Shown one piece after another: positions 1-6,665 of a DNA stretch of 38,734 nt. Positions within the stretch are counted from its first letter, which is position 1; the number at the start of each line of letters is the position of its first letter. The DNA comes from Candidatus Saccharimonadota bacterium. Lineage in GTDB: Bacteria; Patescibacteriota; Saccharimonadia; Saccharimonadales; Saccharimonadaceae. Position numbers and translations under genes: made by a program. The notes beneath the pieces are model-generated. The model saw nothing but the letters and a program-made list of their open reading frames with translations. It ran no database searches and was not told the origin of the DNA. Location: NCBI GenBank assembly GCA_017511685.1, contig JAFWJE010000011.1, forward strand, positions 1 to 38,734. The letters are read 5' to 3'.

Positions 1-55
1 AGTACCTATCCATAGAGATTTTTTATTAGTAGTTGCTAATAATAGATAGTTATTA

Positions 56-65
56 CCCCCCCCCC
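56..65. repeat. C10 homopolymer tract (G10 on the minus strand)
   Basis: Ten consecutive C residues lie in the 166-base stretch downstream of grpE. On the minus strand the G-run falls at the end of a possible tiny leaderless ORF (TAAAAT-like box near 97-105, ATG at 93-91). No other homopolymer of this kind was noticed in the window. Such tracts slip in replication and in sequencing, so the length may vary or be an assembly artefact. Confidence 0.6.
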
Positions 66-142
66 AGTGCTTTCCTGATTAATCTCATACTATGAATTTT
101 ACACAAGTTGGTGGAAAAGCGCAAGGGTTTTTGTGGAAAATA

Positions 143-161
143 TGTTGTAATTTTTACAACA
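143..161. terminator. Perfect 8-bp hairpin after grpE, possible weak terminator
   Basis: TGTTGTAA and TTACAACA flank a 3-base loop, 6 bases past the grpE stop. On the minus strand it is followed by a short TATTTTCC tract, which is weak for an intrinsic terminator. Part of it recurs at 37479-37494. It may end the hrcA-grpE transcript, which would place dnaK elsewhere; this is an inference. Confidence 0.35.
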
Positions 162-166
162 GTCTG

Positions 167-625
167 TTAGACGTTTTTGACTTTGACCATGGCGGGGCGG
201 AGGATGGAGCCGTTGTAAAGATAGCCGGCGCGAAGCTCCTCGGCGATGACCTGCTTGTCGCCAGCGCCACCTTCCATCATGACAGCGTCGTGGAACTCTG
301 GGTTAAAATCTGTGCCGGGAGTGGCGGCGATTTTGGCAAGGCCGAGGCTGGTGGTGGTTTTTTCTAAATTTTTGGCAAGCGGAGCTAAGTCTGGCGTGGC
401 GGCGATGGCGCGGTCTAAATCATCTAACAGTGGCAGGAACTTTCTGACGGTTTCCTCGGCGGCATAAGCGGCGGCCTGAGATTTTTGCGCGTCCATTTGC
501 TTGCGGTAATTCTCAAAATCGGCGCGGGTGCGCTGTAAATCGTTGGTCAGCTCGGTGATTTTTTGCGTCAATAATGTGTCCGATGTGGCGGACTTGTCTG
601 CAGGTTTTTTGGTTTTGTTAATCAT
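167..625 (-). CDS. grpE: GrpE, nucleotide exchange factor for DnaK
   Basis: GrpE releases ADP from DnaK (Hsp70) in the cytoplasm during protein folding. The 152-aa product has the family layout: a charged N-terminus, a long helix/coiled coil (about residues 18-60), the FLPLLDDLDRAI segment, and a C-terminal beta-wing with FNPEFHDAVMM and GYLYNGSILRPAMVKV, matching the GrpE signature. The length is slightly short for the family. The start is fixed by AGGAGG at 633-638, seven bases upstream. The ATG shares one base with the hrcA stop (TAATG), so the two genes are translationally coupled. dnaK and dnaJ, which usually follow, are not within the 166 bases downstream. Confidence 0.93.
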   Translation of the reverse strand: MINKTKKPADKSATSDTLLTQKITELTNDLQRTRADFENYRKQMDAQKSQAAAYAAEETVRKFLPLLDDLDRAIAATPDLAPLAKNLEKTTTSLGLAKIAATPGTDFNPEFHDAVMMEGGAGDKQVIAEELRAGYLYNGSILRPAMVKVKNV

Positions 626-1407
626 TATAATACCTCCTCTAACATATTGCCGGCGCGACGAACAAGCGACATTACGCGGCTGTAATTTTGGCGGGTAGGG
701 CCAAGCACGCCAATGTAACTATTGTCTGAATACGGCGAACGGAACTTGCTGATAATCAGCGAGACGCCGGAGGTCTTGCCGATAGGGTTCTCATTGCCAA
801 TGAAAATATTGAGCGGCTCGCCGGGGGCGGCCTCTTTTAGCCACGGCTCCAAATTGTCTAAGAGCTTAGCAACGGACTGGACGCGGGCATTATCCATAAA
901 CTCTGGCTGGGCAAACAGCCGCGAGACACCGGCGAGGTAAAGCTGGTCGCCAATGGTGGCAAGACCTAAGTTGCCAGTGAGCTCCACGAGGCTATCAACA
1001 GCACCGCGGATGGCAAAATCGGCGCGTTCCTGAGAGTGAATGCGGAGTTCCAAAGCACGGAAATTGCGGCCGGAAGTCTTGTCTTCTAGGAGCCTGGCTG
1101 GGTGGAACTCGCGGCCAGCGTGGCTGGTGGTGGCAGTGGTGTCCGTAGTATTGTCAGGAGTTTCTGGGGTTTCTGTCAGAGCATTAACATAAAGACGGTA
1201 GCCGGCGTCCGTAGGGATGCGGCCAGCGGAAGTGTGCGGCTGGGTGATAAGGCCGGCTTCCTCTAACTTGCTCATCTCCGCACGGATGGTGGCACTGGAA
1301 ACGTCAAAAAGTTTGGCTAAAGTAACGGAGCCAACTGGCGTGGCAACTTCAGCATATTCCTCAATGATGGCGAATAAAATTTCTCTTTGGCGCTTAGTGA
1401 TGTTCAT
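625..1407 (-). CDS. hrcA: HrcA, heat-inducible transcription repressor
   Basis: HrcA binds CIRCE operators and represses chaperone genes, with GroEL helping it fold. The N-terminal winged helix (about 1-75) is well conserved: SSATIRAEMSKLEEAGLITQ, then HTSAGRIPTDAGYRLYV. The rest resembles the GAF-like effector domain, ending with the FRSPYSDNSYIGVLGPTRQNYSRVMSLV stretch. At 260 aa it is well short of the usual roughly 340, the middle being condensed. A CIRCE-like element (1426-1452) lies just upstream, so it should regulate itself and grpE. The -10 box ends 7 bases before the ATG and no Shine-Dalgarno is visible, so the mRNA should be leaderless. Confidence 0.92.
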   Translation of the reverse strand: MNITKRQREILFAIIEEYAEVATPVGSVTLAKLFDVSSATIRAEMSKLEEAGLITQPHTSAGRIPTDAGYRLYVNALTETPETPDNTTDTTATTSHAGREFHPARLLEDKTSGRNFRALELRIHSQERADFAIRGAVDSLVELTGNLGLATIGDQLYLAGVSRLFAQPEFMDNARVQSVAKLLDNLEPWLKEAAPGEPLNIFIGNENPIGKTSGVSLIISKFRSPYSDNSYIGVLGPTRQNYSRVMSLVRRAGNMLEEVL

Positions 1408-1414
1408 ACTCTAT

Positions 1415-1420
1415 ATTATA
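1415..1420 (-). promoter_or_regulatory. -10 box of hrcA-grpE
   Basis: TATAAT on the minus strand, seven bases from the hrcA ATG. The expected transcription start is at or within two bases of the A of ATG, so translation should be leaderless. Confidence 0.75.
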
Positions 1421-1425
1421 GGCAA

Positions 1426-1452
1426 TTAGCAGACTAATGTCAAGAGTGCTAG
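1426..1452. promoter_or_regulatory. CIRCE operator (HrcA binding site)
   Basis: TTAGCAGAC-N9-GAGTGCTAG. The known CIRCE consensus is TTAGCACTC-N9-GAGTGCTAA; the left arm matches 7 of 9 and the right arm 8 of 9 with exact spacing. It sits directly upstream of the hrcA -10 box, covering the -35 region, where a bound repressor would block polymerase. Confidence 0.88.
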
Positions 1453-1513
1453 TTTTTACCTACGGCGCGGGCGGGTGGCGGCGGAATTGATGCTAGCGTG
1501 ATTTAAATCGTGC

Positions 1514-1519
1514 TATAAT
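1514..1519 (+). promoter_or_regulatory. Extended -10 box of the adenylate-kinase-like gene
   Basis: TGC-TATAAT ending 7 bases before the ATG at 1527. The expected transcription start coincides with the start codon. Confidence 0.7.
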
Positions 1520-1526
1520 ATATTAT

Positions 1527-2174
1527 ATGAATATGGACGAACAGTTGAATACAATTCGCGAATGGCTAGGGACTGGTTCTATTGATATTTTTGGGTTACC
1601 GATGAGTGGCAAGGATACAGTGGGGATACGGCTGGCCGAAGCACTTGGTGCTAGGTTTTTATCGTCTGGGATGATTATCCGGGCGATGGAGCAAGAAACT
1701 AACCAGCATTTTACAGATGGTGGCGATTTGGCACCAACGGACATTTTTTATGAATGGGTGCTTCCCTACTTTGCGCGGGAAGATTTAGCAAGTTCGGCGT
1801 TGATATTATCATCCGTCGGCCGGTGGAGCGGCGAGGAAGACCAAGTGATGGAAGCAGCGCGGGCGGCCGGACATGAGATTAAGGCGGCAGTGCTCCTGAA
1901 TGTTTCTGAAGCTGATGTGCAGCTGAGGCATGAAACAGTGCTAGAAGCTGGCGCGCGTGAGAGCGGCCAAGAAACCACGCGGCGTGAGGATGACAAGACG
2001 CGGGAAGTTTTTGAAAAACGCATCCGCGAGTTTAACGAAAAAACTATTCCGGTGATCAAACATTATCAGCAGCTAGATTTGTTAGTACAAGTACGGGCGG
2101 ATATGGACCGCGATGCGGTATTCGCCGAGCTAGTGAATCAACTTTATAATTTTGCGGTGCGGAAAAGCCGCTAG
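1527..2174 (+). CDS. Adenylate-kinase-like nucleoside monophosphate kinase
   Basis: The 215-aa P-loop protein resembles adenylate kinase in fold order. The Walker A variant is GLPMSGKDT (residues 23-31, Lys29), where true adenylate kinases have GxPGxGKGT. RREDDKTREVFEKRIREFNEKTIPVIKHY matches the helix after the LID, and the C-terminal beta strand reads LLVQVRADMDRDAVFAEL. The usual DGFPR motif is replaced by VGRWSGEED, so substrate choice may differ from AMP. An in-frame ATG at 1533 is the alternative start; 1527 is preferred because it coincides with the predicted transcription start. Its stop overlaps the stop of convergent lepA in a CTAG tetranucleotide. Confidence 0.7.
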   Translation: MNMDEQLNTIREWLGTGSIDIFGLPMSGKDTVGIRLAEALGARFLSSGMIIRAMEQETNQHFTDGGDLAPTDIFYEWVLPYFAREDLASSALILSSVGRWSGEEDQVMEAARAAGHEIKAAVLLNVSEADVQLRHETVLEAGARESGQETTRREDDKTREVFEKRIREFNEKTIPVIKHYQQLDLLVQVRADMDRDAVFAELVNQLYNFAVRKSR

Positions 2175-3991
2175 TTATCGTCGCGTTTGAGCATAACGGT
2201 GAAGGCCTCGGATGGGATGTCGATTTTGCCGAAACGTTTCATGCGGGCTTTGCCACGCTTTTGCTTTTCTAGGAGCTTGGCTTTGCGGTCACGGTCGCCG
2301 GTGTGGATTTTGACGGTGACATCTTTTCTGTAGGCGCCGATGGTTTCCCTAGCGATAATGCGGGCGCCGATGGCAGCCTGGATGGCGACTTCGTAGTTTT
2401 GGCGCGGGATGACTTGCTTTAACTTTTTGGTGATTTCGCGACCCAAAGCGTCGGCCTCGGAACGGTGGCACATACAAGCGAGCGCGTCGATTTTTTGGCC
2501 GCCGACTAGAAAGTTAACGCGCACTAAATCCTCGGCGCGGTAATCGGCTAATTCGTAATTAAAACTGGCGTAGCCGGAAGTGGTGGATTTTAATTGGTCG
2601 TAAAAATCGGTGAGGAGGTTAGCCATTGGCGCTTCAAAGTCAATAACGGCGCGGTCTTCAATGTAGCTGAGATTGGTCTGGTGTCCGCGTTTTTCTACGA
2701 TGAGATTTAGCACGCCACCAATCATGTTTTTAGGAACAATGATTTCGCCTCTCACCCACGGCTCGCGGATTTCTGCAACCTCGGACATATCGGGCAAATC
2801 GGCGGCGGATTTGATTTCGATTTCCTCGCCGGTGGCGAGTTTGACTTCATAATTAGTAGAAGGGTTGGTGACGACGAGATCTAAATTATACTCGCGCTCT
2901 AGGCGCTCTTTGATAATATCCATGTGGAGGAGGCCCAAGAAACCAATGCGAAGGCCAAAGCCTAAAACTGGCGAATTTTCTGGCTCGTACTGGAGGGCGG
3001 AGTCGGAAAGGGAGAGTTTTTCGATGGCTTCTTTTAAGGTTTTATAATCTTCGTTGGATACTGGGAAAAAGCCGGCATAGACAAATGGGAGAACATTTTT
3101 ATAGCCGGGAAGCGGCGTGCTGGCGGGCTGCTTTTTTAATGTAACAGTATCGCCAACTTTAGCCTCACGCGTGGTTTTTAAGTTAGTGACGATGTAGCCG
3201 ATTTCGCCTTCTTTTAGCTCGGTTTTTGGCGACATAGTCGGCTTTAAAATGCCGACTTCTAGAGCAAGCCCGGCGGTGTCTGCTGCCATCATTTTAATCT
3301 CGGCGTTCTTTGGCAAGTGGCCGTCCATGATGCGGACGTATAGAACTACACCGCGATAGTCGTCAAAATAGCTGTCAAAGATTAGCGCGCGCAGAGGATT
3401 AGAACGCAAAGTCGCTCCTCGTTCACTCGGAGGACTTTGCGTTTTAGCCCTTGGAGCAGGAGCTTTGTCGACGATGGCGTCTAGGACCTTTTCGACGTTT
3501 TGACCGGTCTTGGCGGAAACGCCAATAATATCCTCGCGCGGGCAACCTAAGAGATTAACAATTTGGTCTTTGACTTTTTCAACGTCAGCGGCGGGGAGGT
3601 CGATTTTATTAATGACGGGGATGATATAGAGGTCTTGTTCCAAAGCAAGGTAGACATTAGCAAGGGTCTGGGCTTGAATACCCTGCGTGGCGTCCACAAC
3701 TAAAATAGCGGTTTCAACAGCTTGGAGACTGCGGGAAACTTCATAAGAAAAATCAACGTGACCGGGAGTGTCGATGAGATTAAGCTCGTAACCTTTATAA
3801 TTCATTTGAACTGGCGTGAGTTTAATGGTAATGCCCTTTTCGCGTTCTAGCTCCATACTATCTAGGAGCTGGGCTTTCATTTCACGTTTTTCAACGGTGT
3901 CGGTCAATTCCATCATGCGGTCGGCAAGAGTGGACTTGCCGTGGTCGATATGGGCGATAATACAAAAATTACGGATTTTATCGGTGTTCAT
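2171..3991 (-). CDS. lepA: LepA / elongation factor 4, translational GTPase
   Basis: EF4 is a ribosome-binding GTPase affecting initiation and back-translocation. All G motifs are visible: AHIDHGKS (13-20), DTPGH (73-77), NKID (127-130) and SAK near 159. The C-terminal LepA-specific domain is complete (VTVKIHTGDRDRKAKLLEKQ, ending near EAFTVMLKRDDN). Length (606 aa) is normal. Between the G domain and the RALIFDSYFDDYRG strand there is an extra segment of about 15 residues encoded by a DNA palindrome (3403-3443). The gene is divergent from tilS with only 18 bases between start codons, and its -10 box ends 8 bases before the ATG. Confidence 0.96.
   Translation of the reverse strand: MNTDKIRNFCIIAHIDHGKSTLADRMMELTDTVEKREMKAQLLDSMELEREKGITIKLTPVQMNYKGYELNLIDTPGHVDFSYEVSRSLQAVETAILVVDATQGIQAQTLANVYLALEQDLYIIPVINKIDLPAADVEKVKDQIVNLLGCPREDIIGVSAKTGQNVEKVLDAIVDKAPAPRAKTQSPPSERGATLRSNPLRALIFDSYFDDYRGVVLYVRIMDGHLPKNAEIKMMAADTAGLALEVGILKPTMSPKTELKEGEIGYIVTNLKTTREAKVGDTVTLKKQPASTPLPGYKNVLPFVYAGFFPVSNEDYKTLKEAIEKLSLSDSALQYEPENSPVLGFGLRIGFLGLLHMDIIKERLEREYNLDLVVTNPSTNYEVKLATGEEIEIKSAADLPDMSEVAEIREPWVRGEIIVPKNMIGGVLNLIVEKRGHQTNLSYIEDRAVIDFEAPMANLLTDFYDQLKSTTSGYASFNYELADYRAEDLVRVNFLVGGQKIDALACMCHRSEADALGREITKKLKQVIPRQNYEVAIQAAIGARIIARETIGAYRKDVTVKIHTGDRDRKAKLLEKQKRGKARMKRFGKIDIPSEAFTVMLKRDDN
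3403..3443. repeat. Palindromic element inserted in frame in lepA
   Basis: AACGCAAAGTC (3403-3413), one unpaired G, CTCC, a 10-base loop, GGAG, then GACTTTGCGTT (3433-3443): 15 base pairs with one bulge. It encodes roughly residues 183-196 of LepA (KTQSPPSERGATLR), a region that other LepA proteins lack at this spot as far as I recall. The frame is kept. Confidence 0.75.
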
Positions 3992-3995
3992 ATGA

Positions 3996-4005
3996 TATAA
4001 TTATA
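3996..4005. promoter_or_regulatory. Overlapping divergent -10 boxes, lepA/tilS
   Basis: TATAATTATA is a perfect 10-bp palindrome. Read forward, TATAAT (3996-4001, with upstream TGA giving an extended -10) ends 8 bases before the tilS ATG. Read backward, TATAAT (4005-4000) ends 8 bases before the lepA ATG. The two start codons are 18 bases apart, so both genes should be leaderless and share one promoter core. Confidence 0.75.
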
Positions 4006-4009
4006 CAAT

Positions 4010-4885
4010 ATGAGTAAGGTTTTGGCAATTTCTGGCGGGGTGGACTCGATGCTGATGATGCAAATTTTGCCGGAGTTTGAAGACTGTGTGGTGGCGCATT
4101 TTAACCACGGGACGCGGCCGTCGGCAGATGCGGATGAGGCTTTTGTGCGCGCATGGGCTGAGCAGCTGGGGTTGCCATTTTACTGCGGGCGAGCGGAGCT
4201 GGGCGAAAATGTGTCCGAGGCGGTGGCGCGCGAAAAACGCTATGCATTTTTGAATGACGTGACGGAACAAGTGGGCGGCGGCTTGGTAACGGCGCATCAT
4301 TTGAACGATTTGGCGGAAACGGTGGCGATTAATTTTCTGCGCGGGACTGGATGGCGCGGGCTGGCGCCGTTTTCTAATGAGCGGGTGCTGAGGTTTTATA
4401 TTGATAGTGGCAGAAGTAAAAAGGATGTGCTTAGACTGGCGGCGGAGCGGGGCGTGGTGTTTCGGCAAGACCCGACTAATACGCAAGATAATTATTTAAG
4501 GAACCGCGTGCGCGAGAAAACTGCAGAGCTTTCTGAGACTTGTTTAGCGGAAATCCATCAACTTTATGTAGCTCAAAATAAACTGCGGGGGGAAATTGAC
4601 GGATTGGTACAGGCGGTGATTGAAGGACTGGAAACGGTGGGTGATGGCGACGGCAAAAAATATTGGCGGAAATGGTTTTTTGACGGAGGGCCGCTTGGCG
4701 GAGCAAAAAACGAAGTGGTAGCTTTAGAAATTTTGCGAGCAGGCTTAATGCGGGCCGGTGTGTCAGCAACGCGTCCACAAATACTGGATTTTCTGACGGC
4801 GGTTCGGACTTATGCGCCGTCTAAGAAATTTAATCTGCCGGGCGGCAAAATGGTCACGCTCTACAAAGATTATTTTGTGCTATAA
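4010..4885 (+). CDS. tilS: TilS, tRNA(Ile)-lysidine synthetase
   Basis: TilS converts C34 of tRNA-Ile(CAU) to lysidine using ATP and lysine, which switches decoding to AUA. The PP-loop SGGVDS is at residues 8-13, followed by HFNHGTRPSADADEAFVRAWAEQLG, the TAHHLNDLAET motif and RQDPTNTQDNYLRNRVR, all family hallmarks. At 291 aa it is near the short end of the family; the C-terminal substrate domain is reduced to a stub with the KKFNLPGGKMV strand. The start is set by the -10 box 8 bases upstream. Its stop codon TAA lies inside the -10 box of the next gene. Confidence 0.92.
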   Translation: MSKVLAISGGVDSMLMMQILPEFEDCVVAHFNHGTRPSADADEAFVRAWAEQLGLPFYCGRAELGENVSEAVAREKRYAFLNDVTEQVGGGLVTAHHLNDLAETVAINFLRGTGWRGLAPFSNERVLRFYIDSGRSKKDVLRLAAERGVVFRQDPTNTQDNYLRNRVREKTAELSETCLAEIHQLYVAQNKLRGEIDGLVQAVIEGLETVGDGDGKKYWRKWFFDGGPLGGAKNEVVALEILRAGLMRAGVSATRPQILDFLTAVRTYAPSKKFNLPGGKMVTLYKDYFVL

Positions 4886-4886
4886 T
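4881..4886 (+). promoter_or_regulatory. Extended -10 box of the PRC-barrel gene
   Basis: TGC-TATAAT; the box contains the tilS stop codon (TAA, 4883-4885) and ends 6 bases before the ATG at 4893. Confidence 0.7.
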
Positions 4887-4892
4887 GAAATT

Positions 4893-5486
4893 ATGTTAAT
4901 CAACTCGGAAAGTTTTAACCGATTTCCAATCTTGAGCGTCCATATGGGCGGACGAATTGCCGAAGTGACTGGCGTGATAATTGACCCAGATAAATTGAAG
5001 GTGGCGGCTTTTTATGTGGATGGGCCAGAAGTGGGCCGGGAGGCTGGCAATATACTACAGTCAAAAGACATCCGCGAATATTCCAGTATCGGTATGATTG
5101 TAGACTCCAGCGATGAGTTTATAAACGAGGACGACGTAGTAGCACTTCAAAAAATTATCGAGATTGGCTTTTCTCTAGAAGGAAAAACGGTAGAAACTCG
5201 GAAGGGCACGCGGCTGGGGCGTGTTACAGGATACACCGTAGACAGTGAAGGTTTTATAATACAACAGCTAGTGGTGCGGCGGCCGCTCCTAAAATCTTTT
5301 GTGGACCCAGAGCTTTTAATTTCGCGCTCTGAAATAGTAAAAGTGACTGACGATAAAGTAGTGGTGCGCGACGAAGAGTCTAAAATTCGTAAAAAAGCCA
5401 TGACGGAAGATTTTGTGCCAAACTTCGTTAATCCGTTTCGAGAACCAAAGCTTTCGACAGCTGATACGAAAAGCCTTGACGAGTAA
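4893..5486 (+). CDS. PRC-barrel domain protein
   Basis: The 197-aa soluble protein appears to hold two PRC-barrel-type repeats: residues 1-75 (MGGRIAEVTGVIIDPDKLKVAAFYVDGP) and about 88-160 (GKTVETRKGTRLGRVTGYTVDSEGFIIQQLVV). PRC barrels bind RNA-processing or photosynthetic partners; no specific role can be given here. The open frame extends upstream into tilS, but the ATG at 4893 is chosen because a -10 box ends exactly 6 bases before it. The last 59 bases overlap the 3' end of convergent recX, so the charged C-terminal tail is encoded opposite the RecX C-terminus. Confidence 0.7.
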   Translation: MLINSESFNRFPILSVHMGGRIAEVTGVIIDPDKLKVAAFYVDGPEVGREAGNILQSKDIREYSSIGMIVDSSDEFINEDDVVALQKIIEIGFSLEGKTVETRKGTRLGRVTGYTVDSEGFIIQQLVVRRPLLKSFVDPELLISRSEIVKVTDDKVVVRDEESKIRKKAMTEDFVPNFVNPFREPKLSTADTKSLDE

Positions 5487-6120
5487 GGTAGGCGATGAGC
5501 TTGTCGTCATCGGCGTATTGCCGACGTTTTTTGGCGATGATTTTTTTAATTTCTGTTTCGTCAGTGCGACTGGTGGAGGTGAGGACGGTTTCAATGATTT
5601 CTAGACTAATACCTTTTTGCTGAAGTTCTTTTTTAAGACGCATGGCACTAATTCCCTTTTTGACGAAACGATTTTCCACATAGAAAGTCGCGAATTTTTC
5701 ATCATCTAGGTAAGATTTTGCCGTCAGAGTTTCTAGGATTTTTTCGGTGTCTTCTTTTTCGGCGTGCTTTTTAAATAAATAATCTCTAGTTTCTTTGACG
5801 GAGCGCGGTCGCATCAAAATCCATTCCAAGGTCCTTTGATATAACTTGCCATAAGTAGAAGCCTTGTGGTACTTTTTTAAATCTTGTTCTGTGATTTTTT
5901 GGCCGACTTTTATTTTGAAATCTACAAGCTGACTTAAGTCTAAGGAAAAATCGTATTTACCGTTAACGAAAATGTTGACACGATTTTCGTTTTTGACTGC
6001 TTGCTTAATATTGGTGATTTGAAAATCGTGGATGTCGCCTGATGCTACTTGGGATGCCGCGATAGGCTGGTTGGAGGCGACGGCTTCTTCTAAATCGCTT
6101 TTTAGACTAACAATATCCAT
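5428..6120 (-). CDS. recX: RecX, regulator of RecA
   Basis: RecX caps or modulates RecA filaments. The 230-aa protein shows the three-helix RecX repeats: LYQRTLEWILMRPRSVKETRDYLFKK, then SYLDDEKFATFYVENRFVKKGISAMRLKKELQQKGI, then the KIIAKKRRQYADDDKLIAYLTRQGFSY ending. The N-terminal 35 residues are not conserved-looking. The ATG overlaps the end of the NUDIX gene by 14 bases and no strong Shine-Dalgarno is visible, so a later start is possible. It is third in the recA-NUDIX-recX operon, which fits its role. The 3' end overlaps the convergent PRC gene by 59 bases. Confidence 0.87.
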   Translation of the reverse strand: MDIVSLKSDLEEAVASNQPIAASQVASGDIHDFQITNIKQAVKNENRVNIFVNGKYDFSLDLSQLVDFKIKVGQKITEQDLKKYHKASTYGKLYQRTLEWILMRPRSVKETRDYLFKKHAEKEDTEKILETLTAKSYLDDEKFATFYVENRFVKKGISAMRLKKELQQKGISLEIIETVLTSTSRTDETEIKKIIAKKRRQYADDDKLIAYLTRQGFSYQLSKALVLETD

Positions 6121-6655
6121 GGAGGCGCAGCCAACCTTTTAATGCTTCAAAATATAAGGTGTCTTTTGCGACGTGCTCTTTACAGTAGTTTTTGAGGAAT
6201 GTTGGCGTATCCTTATACGGGACCCATTTTACAGCAGAAACTTCTTTGTCATTAAAATTGAAGTCGTCAGCTAAGTCGGAATAATCGTAGATGAAAGTCC
6301 AACAATGCCGGCGAGCGTTCTGCGCAATGGAAAAAGCATAGTATAGGCGCTCGTCTTTTACTTTGAGACCAATTTCTTCTTCCGCTTCACGGTGAGCGGC
6401 TTGTAAAATAGTTTCACCATAATCGACGTGGCCGCCGGCAGATAAATCCCACTTACCAGCATTATCTACATGAGGACTGCGCTCTTGCCATAAGAGCATT
6501 AGACCTTGCTCGGTTTTTTTGACGACAATGACGATAACGATGCCGATGATGCTATCTTCATCATCTTTGGGATTGCCACTAATAACTGGGCGGCCACCGT
6601 TTTTGAGTGGCTCGCCTAGTTGATTATATTCTTGCCAGAATTCGCTATGCGGCAT
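6107..6655 (-). CDS. NUDIX hydrolase
   Basis: NUDIX enzymes cleave nucleoside diphosphates linked to another group. The Nudix box is complete at residues 75-97: G-x5-E then REAEEEIGL, matching GX5EX7REUXEEXGU, so it should be catalytic with Mg2+ or Mn2+. The 182-aa protein has an N-terminal extension of about 35 residues and the KWDLSAGGHVDYGET context seen in Idi-like or general NUDIX proteins; the substrate cannot be told. AAAGGA of its ribosome site overlaps the recA stop codon. The place between recA and recX suggests a link to DNA maintenance or simply operon packing. Confidence 0.85.
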   Translation of the reverse strand: MPHSEFWQEYNQLGEPLKNGGRPVISGNPKDDEDSIIGIVIVIVVKKTEQGLMLLWQERSPHVDNAGKWDLSAGGHVDYGETILQAAHREAEEEIGLKVKDERLYYAFSIAQNARRHCWTFIYDYSDLADDFNFNDKEVSAVKWVPYKDTPTFLKNYCKEHVAKDTLYFEALKGWLRLHGYC

Positions 6656-6665
6656 TTTGTGTCCT

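Noticed and set aside
132-140. DnaA-box-like TTTTCCACA near the left edge
   Set aside because: One good and one poor match only, with no dnaA, dnaN or box cluster; not enough for an origin.
92-367. 91-codon frame opposite the end of grpE
   Set aside because: It is antisense to conserved grpE codons and has no promoter or ribosome site.
4001-4486. 161-codon minus-strand frame opposite tilS
   Set aside because: It mirrors tilS codons, with Arg/His/Pro-rich content typical of shadows.
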